NCBI GenBank assembly: GCA_002411515.1
Contig: DHTF01000087.1
Span: 53,389 to 101,543 of the forward strand
Direction: 5' to 3'
DNA length: 48,155 nt
DNA from: Proteiniphilum sp. UBA5267
GTDB lineage: Bacteria > Bacteroidota > Bacteroidia > Bacteroidales > Dysgonomonadaceae
In this document: in pieces, positions 27,891 to 37,554 of the stretch
How the letters are laid out: each line of letters starts with the position of its first letter
Numbering within the stretch: position 1 is the first letter of the stretch
The notes under the pieces: model-generated
The model's input: the letters and a program-made list of their open reading frames with translations, nothing else
Database searches by the model: none
Told to the model about the DNA's origin: nothing
Made by a program: the position numbers and the translations under genes

Positions 27891-29447
27891 TCATTTTTCT
27901 GTTATTACGGGTAAACTAATTATAAATTTTGTTCCTTTACCTAATTCACTTTCGGCACGAATGGTGCCGTTTACGTCGGTTACGATTTTCTTTACGTATG
28001 CCAGTCCCAGCCCGAAGCCTTTCACATCATGACGGTTACCGGTATGAACACGGTAAAACCGTTCAAATACTTTTTTTGCATCTTCCTTCTTCATACCGAT
28101 GCCATTGTCTTCGATAGAAATAATGATCTTATTGCCTTCATTCCGGGTTCGAATCATTAATTCAGGTGCTACATCCCTTTTCCGATATTTCAATGCATTA
28201 TCGAGAATGTTGAAAAGGACATTGGTGAAATGCATCTCATCCACCTTTATGGTGGAATGTTCGGCTTGTAAATCTACATCGAGGGTGCCATCCAGTTTTT
28301 CGACCTTGAGCACATGGGTGTTCGCCACACTCACGACCAAATCGTTTACATCCATCTCTCTCATCTTCAACGTGGTCTTCTGTTTATCGAAGAGCGACAT
28401 CTGCAATACCTTCTCCACTTGAAAACTCAATCGCTTTGTCTCATCATGGATTACGCCAGTGACATGTTTAAATACATCGGGCGATTTCAGGATGGACTCA
28501 TCCTTGAGCATCTGAGAAGCGAGTGAGATGGTGGAAACGGGTGTCTTCAGCTCGTGTGTCATGTTGTTGATAAAATCATTCTTCATCTCCGACAAACGCT
28601 TTTGTCTGAATAGAGATACCACCGTAAATATAAACGTTATCAGCAGGATAAACGTGAATAAAAGCGAAGGTATGAAAAAGGAAAGTTCACTATAAACATA
28701 ATTTCTTTTAGTCGGAAAATAAGCTCTTAACCTGTTTAATTTTGCCGGTGGATCGTTGGGAAAAAGTATCTGGGTATATACCGCATCCTGGTATTTTGTG
28801 GAAAATCCAGGGGATGAATAAATCACCTTGTTGTTAAAATCCACTATCTGAAAGCTGAACGGTTCATTCAATCCGTTGTATGAGAGCTCATAACGAATAT
28901 ACTGCTCCACCCTGCTAAAATCAATCCGCTCCTCTATTGGCTCGTTACTTGCCCGGTTCAGAATTTTAAAAATAACCTCATCAAGCAGTACTCGTTCGTG
29001 CAGATATCTTTTCGACAGGGATTGCTGCATATCATACTGCGTTTTGGAAATTGTGCTGGCACCCCGGTTGGGCGACATAAACACCCTGTCACGTTGCGCT
29101 CGCGGGTTTATGGACTGCTGCGTGATATCCAGAGCAATTCTTGATTCACTCCCATCGGGATTGGTTATGGTAGCAGTTGTTTGCTCACGGGTAATTTGTG
29201 TACCCTGAGGTTGGTTGTACTGCGAATACCTGTTCTCCGATTCAATCATGTCCTGTTCCAGATAATCACGTGTCTGATCCTGCTCGAGGTCTCTCATTAC
29301 GTTATAAAGACTCCTAGTTACCTGTTCATCGAACTGTTGTGAACGGATGGTCATGCTCGTTCGCATGTATCTGACCTGCAGGAACAATAGGGCGAGAAAC
29401 GCAGAAAACATCACCAGGGCAAGCAACCAAATTGTCGATTTTTTCAT
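27891..29447 (-). CDS. rprX: Sensor histidine kinase, RprX-like
   Basis: A 518-residue membrane sensor. Transmembrane helix 1 is near 8-26, a periplasmic sensor region spans about 27-255, and helix 2 is near 256-280. The dimerisation/phosphoacceptor domain has FINNMTHELKTPVS with His298. The ATPase domain shows the N box (NVLFNILDNALKY), the G1 box (IEDNGIGM), the F box (FERFYRVH) and the G2 box (GFGLGLAYVKKIV). The periplasmic domain is long and Gln/Arg-rich with no recognised ligand fold. An AGGAG lies just before the ATG, unusual in this genome. It is first in the rprXY pair, with a promoter at 29483-29514. Confidence 0.94.
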   Translation of the reverse strand: MKKSTIWLLALVMFSAFLALLFLQVRYMRTSMTIRSQQFDEQVTRSLYNVMRDLEQDQTRDYLEQDMIESENRYSQYNQPQGTQITREQTTATITNPDGSESRIALDITQQSINPRAQRDRVFMSPNRGASTISKTQYDMQQSLSKRYLHERVLLDEVIFKILNRASNEPIEERIDFSRVEQYIRYELSYNGLNEPFSFQIVDFNNKVIYSSPGFSTKYQDAVYTQILFPNDPPAKLNRLRAYFPTKRNYVYSELSFFIPSLLFTFILLITFIFTVVSLFRQKRLSEMKNDFINNMTHELKTPVSTISLASQMLKDESILKSPDVFKHVTGVIHDETKRLSFQVEKVLQMSLFDKQKTTLKMREMDVNDLVVSVANTHVLKVEKLDGTLDVDLQAEHSTIKVDEMHFTNVLFNILDNALKYRKRDVAPELMIRTRNEGNKIIISIEDNGIGMKKEDAKKVFERFYRVHTGNRHDVKGFGLGLAYVKKIVTDVNGTIRAESELGKGTKFIISLPVITEK

Positions 29448-29482
29448 CTTACTTACTCCTTTTTACTTTCAATTTTGTATTT

Positions 29483-29514
29483 CAAAGATCGTTTGTTGCT
29501 TTTAATTTAACAAA
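29483..29514 (-). promoter_or_regulatory. Promoter of rprXY
   Basis: On the minus strand TTTG (29511-29514), a 20-bp spacer and GATCTTTG (29483-29490) match the Bacteroidota promoter with one mismatch in the -7 element (G for T). The remaining AT-rich gap to 29690 shows no gene. Confidence 0.5.
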
Positions 29515-29690
29515 TAAACGACTTTTTTGTTTAACATATCCTCTTAAAATTAAAAAAAAGCGTAAAAAATCAACATATATCACAAATATTAAGATAAATT
29601 CAGCCTTAATTGCTTGTTTTTAGTATTGTTTAAAATAAAACCTGTTGTTGTTTCGCTTATTTTCATTGTTCGGTCTTTCCGATTACGTAT

Positions 29691-32600
29691 TTATTGGTTC
29701 AGGTTGAACCGCAGGCTTATTCCTGCACTTGTGTTGGCGGTAGCGTAGGTGCCGGAGGAGACCAGAGGCTTGTTGAGGACCTTGTCGTAGAAGGCGCGCA
29801 GGGTTGTTGTGCTGCTCAAGGCATAATCGGCAGCAAAACGAATGGATGTGGTTTGTATTCCACCGATAGCCTGTGTGAATCCGCTTTCAATTTTTCTAAT
29901 CAACGTACGGGTAAGTTTATGCGATATATCCAGTTTGATATTTAGGTCGTTATTGAATTGTGAAGCGGAGTTGTCTGCCTCAGGACGTTGTGCGCCTTGC
30001 ACGGATGAACTAAGGCGTCGTGTCCCTGTGTTGCTCTGTGAACCGATGCCGATGATGTGATCGAAGTGAGCGATGCGATAACCAAGTCCCACAACCAAGT
30101 CGTTGTCGCTTGTCTCCACAATCTGCACCGAGGAAAGATTCAGATTTACCGTACGTGTGCGATTCAGACGCAAGCCAAGATTCAAGTCATTGAGGAAAAC
30201 ACTCCTCATCTCGATGAGGGGATTGAAGCTTTCCACAATGCTTACAGAAGAAATATCAAAGGGCGAGGAGGGGAGCGGAACCCCCGAGACGGCATCGCGA
30301 ATAAACCCCAGCTCATTGTCGTCGTCGGCAGCTATCCAGCTCAGAAAGGAGCCAAATGATCCTATTCTGTATTGTGATAGATACTGGTGGTGGAAGGTAA
30401 GCGATCTGAGGTACGTTTGCAGTGCAGGAAACGCAGTGGCCATGTTGTAGGTAACATGCCAGTTCGGCAACATGGAAGAGACATTGGGAAAGGCGCCAAG
30501 ACCGATCTTAGCCGGATCCTTACCCGTGTATGCAGCCAGAAAGGAAGGAATGAGCACATCAGCCGCATTGCGCTGTACATCACCCACCGTGGGATTAAAG
30601 GGCTCTCCGCTGAGGCTGGTTTCCGAGAGAAATCCTCTGGATGGATAATGGGTCGCTGTATATTGTGTGCGCACCCGGTTGGCTATTTCCTCCCGGTATG
30701 TCTGGAGATGCGTAAAAGCCGCGGAATGGTAATTGTTGCTTGCGGTGGCATGTTCAAATGCAGACGAGAAAGAGATGATGCTCATGGCAAAACTGCCGCC
30801 ACCTGTAGAGGGCATTCCTTCAAACATGTATTGCATTTCTGTGCGTTGGTTCTTTTCATGCAATGCATGCAGATTGATGCTGAGACCCGGCAGTGGGTCG
30901 ATAGTTGCATCGACTCGGATATTCTGGGTTCGGTTGAAGAAGGCCGGTCTGAGGTTTTCTTCGTTGATCACTAGTCGGTTTTGGGCCAAACTTTTCCGGA
31001 CAAACTTTTCTCCGCCTTCCAGTCCAAAGGCAAAACCCAGTCCTGGAATAAGACCGGTTGCACTTTTCTGCTGCCCGAAGAAATCACCGATAGCGGAATT
31101 ATACGCCGGGAGATCGGTTCTGGTCTTGTAACCGATATTGACATTTATCTGTCGCACCATCGTCATTACGCGAGCGAGCGATTGTGTCACATCGTGTACA
31201 ACAAATCCGTTCGTCTGGTTATTGTCTCGCAATTCTCTGTCAGAAAGGTTGTTTGCCTGTCGCAGAAAAGCAATTTTGTTATAGAGTGATTGCAAATTAA
31301 ACCGACTCTGAAGGGTGAAGGAGAGGTCGTTTTGCAGGTAATTGCCCATATTCTCATCCTCAATCAGGGCGCCACGTTCCCATCGGTATCCTGCGTTGTA
31401 AGCCGCGCTGGAGCTGATCCAATCCAGGGCGGCTATCTGTGCGAAGGGCAGGGAGTATGTGATGTCGGTCATTTGCGTGTAACGGAGAGGCTTACCCAAT
31501 TCACGGATACTTTGCATCACCGAATCTTTCCATGCCTCATAATCACTTCGATTGATTTCCTTGTTGACCTGCAGGTAGGGCTCCTCAATCTCAGCCACAG
31601 TGCCAGAACGAAATGAAGCGTGCAGGTTTCTCGTCAGATCCCAGGTAAGTGAGAAATTTCGGTCCCAATAGAAGTCGCTGCTAAACGAGAGGTATGTATG
31701 TAAGTCGCGCAGCTTTGTTTCCTGATAGTGACGTGTGACAAGATTACTTATCCGGATATTATTGGGCAGGTAATTGAAATGGAGAGCTCCCCATGGTTTC
31801 ACATTTGGGCTGTAGTTGTAATGTGCCTGCAAAGAGAAATCTTTTGCCGATGCGTATTCGGTATCGGGTCTGCGGTGGTTTTCTTCATTCCTTGAAAAGC
31901 CGAAGCCGAAGTTTGCCGGATCATAAGGCATGGGATTTTTACTTTTCAGATCTACCTTCACATTGTGGAGACTCAGACTCTGCATGCTGCTGCGGGTAAG
32001 CGATACACTTTTCAATGAATCGCGTATGGCTCGATTTCCGGCATTGTGCAATGTTTCCTTTAACAAGATATCCTGGTTGAATGGATCATAGAGTGGGGCC
32101 GAAGTTTCACTGGACCATACGTAATGAAGAGGGGCTGTAATCTTTGCTCCCTTGGGAAGAAATCGTCCCAGTTCCAGGTTTATGGTGAGATGTTGTGCGC
32201 TATAATCATCGTTGCGTCGTTGTTGCAAACGCTGGTCAAGAGCTCCGAATCCGACAGTTTCTTTGCGTCCCGAGAAGTGAACCATTCCCAAATCGGAGAG
32301 CGCCAGGTTCACATCTCCCTGTGCTGCCCAGCCTCCTTTTTCGTCAAACTCACTCAGCCTCATTTCGTTCACCCAGATCTCTCCCGATCGCTCTTCCCGG
32401 CTGTTATTCCGGATACCGATCATCATCACTTTCACCTCCGCCAAAGAAGGATTGCCCACGATGCTTATCCGGTTGTCCGGTTTGTCGGGATCAAACTGCG
32501 TGTAGGGGATGAAATAATCGATTCCGCTCCCGTGAGCCTGATCGGTATTGCGACTGATTTTCAGATCGGTGAACAGCTCCAGGGGAAAGTCGAACATGTT

Positions 32601-35600
32601 TTCCAGAGGCCACACAGCCAACTGTCCCGAAGAGGTGTGGGCGCTATATTGCCCTTGGGGGGTGAGGCGAAGGGGAATCTCGTATTCGTAAAAGTTGTTC
32701 CGGTAGTCCGACCCCACTCGCAGGAAGATGGAGAAATCGCCGTCCTGCAGTGTGTTTGTGTCGTCCTGCAATGCTTCGGCATGCACGAACATCTGCATTC
32801 TTTTATAGCGACGCAGATCGTGTAGGCTGTTTTTGTACACTGTGCGGGAATCGCCCGGGTCAAGTCGGTTCACCTTCAGTGAGAGCGACTGCTCGTTCTC
32901 CTGCCGCAGTTGTGGTTGCCCTGGATCCAGTATGCGTGTCACGCCGGGAGGCAAGAGGTAGTTGACCGGTGTCCTGCTGCCATTCTCTTCGATGTTCACT
33001 GCCGATATCTCCAGGCTGCCATTCCCTGTGAGTGCCCCGCCGGAGAGGAGATCGTTGTCATAGCTCCTCCATTCACTGCGCACCAGTTCCAGCGTGGCAA
33101 AACGTAGAAACAGTGGCTCTTCGAAACCGGTGAGAAACATCCGCATAAAACGGATGTTGTGAAACCCCTGTATGGTGCCGATTCTTGTCTGATATTCGCG
33201 AAGAGGTATCCTGAACTGATACCATGTTACTGGGCTGTCGGTTCCATTGCGCAACTTCACACTCACCTCCCTTTTATCGGTGATGAAATTGGAGCCTACC
33301 TCCATGGCTCCATGACGAAGAGATACTTTGTATTGGAAGTAAGATTCATTTCCGTTCATCGTGTGATCGTTGTCGATATCTTCTACGTCGGGGGTGGTGC
33401 GTGAAGCACTGTGATAGGGGTTATTCTCTTCCGGTGCCAGCGAGTTTCCCTCGGTACCGTTGTAATATTTGTAGCGGTCTAGGATGCCCAGCTGCTGCCT
33501 GTCTTGTTCTTCACCGCGGTAATGGCGGAAGCTGTCGCCTGCCGGATCATTGAGCGGTGAATGGGCATCCTCCTGCATCCGCGCCAATGTTTCTCCCGTA
33601 AGACGAGGCTTCAGCTCATCGAGATAAGTCGCGTAGGTGGGAAATGTTTTCTCCTCTTCGCTGCTCAGGCCGTTCAGTCCCACATCCTGCAACTTGCGTG
33701 ATTCCATTCCCAGAGAGTTGTCGAAGCCATATACGGTGGACTGTCTTTTGGAATATTTTCCCCACACCGAAAGGCCTACAGCTGTGGTATCCTCATTCAC
33801 AGGTAATCCGTTTTCAAAGAACTTCTTCCCGTCTTTGAGGATGTCTTCCGATATCTCGCCGAGGTTAAAATAGAGGTCACCACCCTGTGATGTGCCCAGC
33901 GTGTCATTCACGAAGGGATCCATCAGCCAGAATTCAATGTACTCGATGTTGGCTGCTTCAAAATCGCGGGTCTCCATGCGACGGGTGATGCCACCCCAGC
34001 GTTGGCGGGGATTGTGGAGCAAGCCATTGCCGTCGACATCGGTATCGAGGTTATAGGGCCCTCTTTCGTGCGGGTAGAAGGAGAGATTCAATACGGGCAA
34101 TGTGGCTGGCTGCCCATATAATGCATCCCGGTTGGGAAAGATCTCCCGCTCGTAGACCTCTCTCACCCTGTGATCGGAAAGCTGGTCGGCATCATTTCTG
34201 ATGTGCGCGGGCGTAAGGTTGGAGTTCCTTCGTGTAAAGATTCCGTCGATGTAAAACCAGGCCAAATGGGCCCTGTTCTTTCCATAATCGATGTGATTTG
34301 AGAGCGATGCCTCCGGGAAAAGAGCGGAGGAGGTATTGTTATAAGGTGTGGCCGCGAGCGACCAGGCATATGGTGTACGCAGGTCGATGGCTGAGGTGGA
34401 AGATTCAAAATCATCGAGATAAGAGTAGCCGCCAGTATATTTGTTTTTGTAATGACCCGGAATCATTTGTGCGAAAGCAAGATTAGCCGTCAGCTGAGAG
34501 GGTGTTGTGGCTTCCACGAAAGGCAGCTTGTCGAGGAGGTTGGTAAGGAGAAACGACTGTTTTGTGTAGTTCATGTGGGTCCCCCACAAGGTGTTTTTGG
34601 CCGATTCATCACCAAAAGCCGCTTTCATGGTGAGCGGCTTTTCGGAATAGTGCATCAGAGTGGTACCCAGAGAGAGATGCTTAGAGAAATCGTACTGCAG
34701 GTCGATACCCATCAGCGTTTTCCGTTGCATCTGTGTCAGCTGCTGATTCTCGAGCGTGACACTCACGGGTGTCCCTGCTGAGAGGATGGCCTGATTGATG
34801 ATGTTCACCGTGCCGGAGAGATAGTCTACTGTGTAATCGACCCCCTCGGTGAGTAGCACCCCTGCGGCGGTTACCCGTACCGATCCCCGGGCAACGTTCA
34901 TGGCATTGAGGTTGATCTCAGAACCCGTGGAGCCCCTGTATTCACCACTAATACGGAATTTGTTTTTCTCAGGAAGCTGTTGTGCCATTGTCAGTGTGGA
35001 GTCATAAAGTTCCTGATAAACATATTTATCTGCAACGAGATCGTTGTCAATTTTTTCGCGCAGGTAAGAACCAAACGGCTCCACCACAGGGAAGATAATC
35101 AGTCCGTTTTGGGTATCCACGGTATAGCCTTCCAGAAAGTCGAAGTTGCCATCGGGGGAAGGGTCATTCCGACTGTTTAACCGGTCGAGGTGCAGCAGTT
35201 GCAGCAGCAACTGATCCCGCAGGCCGCTTTCGGGAAGAAAATTCAGATACACCCCTGCCGTATCGCTTTGCCAGGTAATCTGTAACCGGAACCGATCGCG
35301 TTGCACATTGTAGGCGCTGTGACCGATGGAGTAGATGTTCTTCATCATCAGATCCCAGGTGTGGGCTTTAGGCGATAGCGACACCGGCTTGAGCAGCTTC
35401 AGGAAAAGTGCTTCGCTGCCGCCGGCGCCTGTGCTGCCACCGCCAACATCTGCTGAAAACTCCCCAACTTGATATACCTCACCCCGATACGTAAACTCAT
35501 ATGCTACCGCGAGCACCTCATCGGGTTGCAGTGGCATGTTCAGTGAGAGGTATCCCAGTTGAGGTTGGAAAGTGTATTCCGATGGAGCAAGGAGACGGGC

Positions 35601-36785
35601 ATTCTCCAGCTTCTCATAATCCACCCCATCGATGACACTGCCCGGGAGTGCGTGTGCTGCCTCGCCAGGTGTTCTCGCTCCCGCCCAGATGCCGGTGAGC
35701 TGCTCATACAACGTGTTGGCTTGATTGTGTGGCACCTCTGCTGCCCCTTGTGGCATCCATTCATTGTGGTGTATGTGATCCCGTTCACCCAAATCGGCAA
35801 AGGCAACGATGTTCCTCGCCTGTGCATAATCACCCCGTTTGTTGGTGACCCATACTTCCATTCTGGTGATGGAGACTGCAGACTGGATGTAAGGCATCTT
35901 TTCCAGCGCTTCGTCATACTTTTCCCGAAACCAATATCCCAAAAAGAAATGTTTGTTCTCTTCATACTGGTCGGCGGAGAACTCATAAGGTGTTGTCTGT
36001 ATCCCTCCGCGGGTGTTGATGGTTTGCGACTCCGATTGTTGCTGTGAAAAGAGGCTGCGTACGCGGAGTTTCCCAAACTGAAGCTCCGACTTGATTCCGA
36101 AAAGTGCTGCACCTGCTTGAATGAGTGGGTTGTTACTTTGCATACTCACGTTGCCCGCTTCAATATGCTGGATGATCTCATCCTCATCACCCTGATAGGC
36201 AAGTTTGAGCTGCTTGCTCTGAAAGTCGAAGGTGGCTTCGGTGTCATAATGGATGTCGAAATCTATTTTATCGCCCACCTTTGCATTCACATTGAGCTGG
36301 ATCTGTTGGTCAAAGTCGAACATGGTCCTTTTGCGGGCGCGCTGTGGGAGAGTCGGGTTGTCGGTGACATCCCGGTTCATGCCTGCTGATATCTCTACCG
36401 AACCTTGCGTGGTGAGCCGCAATCCGCCCAGGCCGAAGATGTTTTCCGACCGATCTTTCTTTTTTCGCATTTGGGCAGGATAAATAGGCTTTGATAGGGC
36501 CTGGAGAGATGGCTGCAGGCTGTCGGCATGGAGTGCGTTACGCTTCCTGAAATAGTTGGTCTGTGCCTGGCGCAGTCTGTATTCCATATACTCACGCGAC
36601 GTCATGGAGTAGGGGGTACCCACCACGATGCCAGCTATTTTGTTTTCGAAGATGTAAAGGCCGGAGAGGGGATCATAATGCACTTCTGTTTGTATGCCCG
36701 ACGAACTGGTCTGGGCATGAATCAGATACATCCCATTCATGGTAAACAGGAGGAAGAGAAGGAATATGTGAATGAATTTTTTCAG
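29691..36785 (-). CDS. sprA: SprA/Sov, type IX secretion outer-membrane translocon protein
   Basis: A giant outer-membrane beta-barrel protein, 2349 residues from ATG 36740 or about 2364 from the proposed CTG at 36785. SprA forms the pore of the type IX secretion system. Length and landmarks fit SprA/Sov: the EVHYDPLSGLYIFENKIAG opening, the repeated SprA N-terminal blocks (NIFGLGGLRLTTQGSVEIS; VGDKIDFDIHYDTEATFDF), a GGYSYLDDFE segment in the middle, and a C-terminal barrel ending SLRFNLNQ. Starting at ATG 36740 would remove most of the signal peptide. In frame just upstream lies CTG-KKFIHIFLLFLLFT, which with MNGMYLIHAQ makes a complete signal peptide, and an in-frame TAA stands upstream of it. 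No ATG, GTG or TTG exists in that stretch. It lies 60 bp downstream of ruvA, a neighbour also seen in other Bacteroidota. Confidence 0.93.
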   Translation of the reverse strand: MKKFIHIFLLFLLFTMNGMYLIHAQTSSSGIQTEVHYDPLSGLYIFENKIAGIVVGTPYSMTSREYMEYRLRQAQTNYFRKRNALHADSLQPSLQALSKPIYPAQMRKKKDRSENIFGLGGLRLTTQGSVEISAGMNRDVTDNPTLPQRARKRTMFDFDQQIQLNVNAKVGDKIDFDIHYDTEATFDFQSKQLKLAYQGDEDEIIQHIEAGNVSMQSNNPLIQAGAALFGIKSELQFGKLRVRSLFSQQQSESQTINTRGGIQTTPYEFSADQYEENKHFFLGYWFREKYDEALEKMPYIQSAVSITRMEVWVTNKRGDYAQARNIVAFADLGERDHIHHNEWMPQGAAEVPHNQANTLYEQLTGIWAGARTPGEAAHALPGSVIDGVDYEKLENARLLAPSEYTFQPQLGYLSLNMPLQPDEVLAVAYEFTYRGEVYQVGEFSADVGGGSTGAGGSEALFLKLLKPVSLSPKAHTWDLMMKNIYSIGHSAYNVQRDRFRLQITWQSDTAGVYLNFLPESGLRDQLLLQLLHLDRLNSRNDPSPDGNFDFLEGYTVDTQNGLIIFPVVEPFGSYLREKIDNDLVADKYVYQELYDSTLTMAQQLPEKNKFRISGEYRGSTGSEINLNAMNVARGSVRVTAAGVLLTEGVDYTVDYLSGTVNIINQAILSAGTPVSVTLENQQLTQMQRKTLMGIDLQYDFSKHLSLGTTLMHYSEKPLTMKAAFGDESAKNTLWGTHMNYTKQSFLLTNLLDKLPFVEATTPSQLTANLAFAQMIPGHYKNKYTGGYSYLDDFESSTSAIDLRTPYAWSLAATPYNNTSSALFPEASLSNHIDYGKNRAHLAWFYIDGIFTRRNSNLTPAHIRNDADQLSDHRVREVYEREIFPNRDALYGQPATLPVLNLSFYPHERGPYNLDTDVDGNGLLHNPRQRWGGITRRMETRDFEAANIEYIEFWLMDPFVNDTLGTSQGGDLYFNLGEISEDILKDGKKFFENGLPVNEDTTAVGLSVWGKYSKRQSTVYGFDNSLGMESRKLQDVGLNGLSSEEEKTFPTYATYLDELKPRLTGETLARMQEDAHSPLNDPAGDSFRHYRGEEQDRQQLGILDRYKYYNGTEGNSLAPEENNPYHSASRTTPDVEDIDNDHTMNGNESYFQYKVSLRHGAMEVGSNFITDKREVSVKLRNGTDSPVTWYQFRIPLREYQTRIGTIQGFHNIRFMRMFLTGFEEPLFLRFATLELVRSEWRSYDNDLLSGGALTGNGSLEISAVNIEENGSRTPVNYLLPPGVTRILDPGQPQLRQENEQSLSLKVNRLDPGDSRTVYKNSLHDLRRYKRMQMFVHAEALQDDTNTLQDGDFSIFLRVGSDYRNNFYEYEIPLRLTPQGQYSAHTSSGQLAVWPLENMFDFPLELFTDLKISRNTDQAHGSGIDYFIPYTQFDPDKPDNRISIVGNPSLAEVKVMMIGIRNNSREERSGEIWVNEMRLSEFDEKGGWAAQGDVNLALSDLGMVHFSGRKETVGFGALDQRLQQRRNDDYSAQHLTINLELGRFLPKGAKITAPLHYVWSSETSAPLYDPFNQDILLKETLHNAGNRAIRDSLKSVSLTRSSMQSLSLHNVKVDLKSKNPMPYDPANFGFGFSRNEENHRRPDTEYASAKDFSLQAHYNYSPNVKPWGALHFNYLPNNIRISNLVTRHYQETKLRDLHTYLSFSSDFYWDRNFSLTWDLTRNLHASFRSGTVAEIEEPYLQVNKEINRSDYEAWKDSVMQSIRELGKPLRYTQMTDITYSLPFAQIAALDWISSSAAYNAGYRWERGALIEDENMGNYLQNDLSFTLQSRFNLQSLYNKIAFLRQANNLSDRELRDNNQTNGFVVHDVTQSLARVMTMVRQINVNIGYKTRTDLPAYNSAIGDFFGQQKSATGLIPGLGFAFGLEGGEKFVRKSLAQNRLVINEENLRPAFFNRTQNIRVDATIDPLPGLSINLHALHEKNQRTEMQYMFEGMPSTGGGSFAMSIISFSSAFEHATASNNYHSAAFTHLQTYREEIANRVRTQYTATHYPSRGFLSETSLSGEPFNPTVGDVQRNAADVLIPSFLAAYTGKDPAKIGLGAFPNVSSMLPNWHVTYNMATAFPALQTYLRSLTFHHQYLSQYRIGSFGSFLSWIAADDDNELGFIRDAVSGVPLPSSPFDISSVSIVESFNPLIEMRSVFLNDLNLGLRLNRTRTVNLNLSSVQIVETSDNDLVVGLGYRIAHFDHIIGIGSQSNTGTRRLSSSVQGAQRPEADNSASQFNNDLNIKLDISHKLTRTLIRKIESGFTQAIGGIQTTSIRFAADYALSSTTTLRAFYDKVLNKPLVSSGTYATANTSAGISLRFNLNQ

Positions 36786-36822
36786 AGAAACAACAGCTAT
36801 ACGATTTTTTTACCAAAAAAAC

Positions 36823-36837
36823 GTATTACGTAATCAA
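36823..36837 (-). promoter_or_regulatory. TTGATTACGTAATAC motif upstream of sprA
   Basis: The minus strand reads TTGATTACGTAATAC, with the palindromic core ATTACGTAAT. It lies 38 bp before the proposed sprA start and directly upstream of TACGTTTT, a one-mismatch -7 candidate. The same 15 bases occur on the plus strand at 37502-37516. Confidence 0.35.
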
Positions 36838-36845
36838 GCCGCTGT

Positions 36846-37436
36846 CTATAACCTCTTCAATGCTTCTTTGATGACACCCTCCACTGGCAGAGAAGGCGAC
36901 TCTTTGATAATTTTTGAAACCACTTTTTGCGAGGCTGTCTGCACAAAACCGAGCATCACCAGCGCCGAGACGGCGGCATGGCCTGTTTCGGAAAGATCGG
37001 CTTTGGCAGGGAGCTGTATGGTTCCGCTCTCGTCGGTAAATTTGATCTTGTCCTTGAGGTCTACGATGATGCGTTGTGCCGTTTTTGCGCCGATACCTTT
37101 CACCGATTGTAATACGGCAGCATTTTCTGTGGTAATCACGCTCTCCAGTTCTTTGGCACTGAGAGAGGACAGGATCACCCGTGCAGTACCCGGACCCACT
37201 CCCGACACACTGATCAGGAGCAGGAAGAGTTCCCGCTCATGTTTATCCATAAATCCGAATAAAACATGTGCATCATCGCGGATTACTTCATGCACGTAGA
37301 GTTTTGCTGCAGGCTTGTTGTTGAGGGCACCGTAGGTGTTGAGTGAGATATTCAGCTGATACCCGATGCCTCCGCATTCAATGGTGACGTTTGTGGGCGT
37401 CAGTTCGACCACTTCACCCTTAATATAGTCTATCAT
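36846..37436 (-). CDS. ruvA: Holliday junction branch migration protein RuvA
   Basis: A 196-residue DNA-binding subunit of the RuvAB branch-migration machine. It starts MIDYIKGEVVEL, the family N-terminus; a longer ATG at 37451 adds five residues and is less likely. The OB fold (1-65), the helix-hairpin-helix region with LISVSGVGPGTARVIL and SVKGIGAKTAQRIIVDLKDK (about 70-135), and the C-terminal RuvB-binding domain (150-196) are all present. It ends 60 bp before sprA. Confidence 0.95.
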   Translation of the reverse strand: MIDYIKGEVVELTPTNVTIECGGIGYQLNISLNTYGALNNKPAAKLYVHEVIRDDAHVLFGFMDKHERELFLLLISVSGVGPGTARVILSSLSAKELESVITTENAAVLQSVKGIGAKTAQRIIVDLKDKIKFTDESGTIQLPAKADLSETGHAAVSALVMLGFVQTASQKVVSKIIKESPSLPVEGVIKEALKRL

Positions 37437-37501
37437 ATCCGATGCATTCAATTACACCATTTTCAGGTTTCTGTTCTTCTTAATTTGGAAAATGGCAGGG
37501 T

Positions 37502-37516
37502 TTGATTACGTAATAC
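37502..37516 (+). promoter_or_regulatory. Second TTGATTACGTAATAC motif, upstream of ruvA
   Basis: Identical over 15 bp, in opposite orientation, to the site upstream of sprA. It lies 65 bp upstream of the ruvA start in the gap after sdaA. A shorter copy, GATTACGTA, is at 29681-29689 beyond the sprA stop. All three are intergenic. Confidence 0.35.
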
Positions 37517-37554
37517 CGAACATATAACGGTGAAAAACGTAGAAAAGTATTTTG

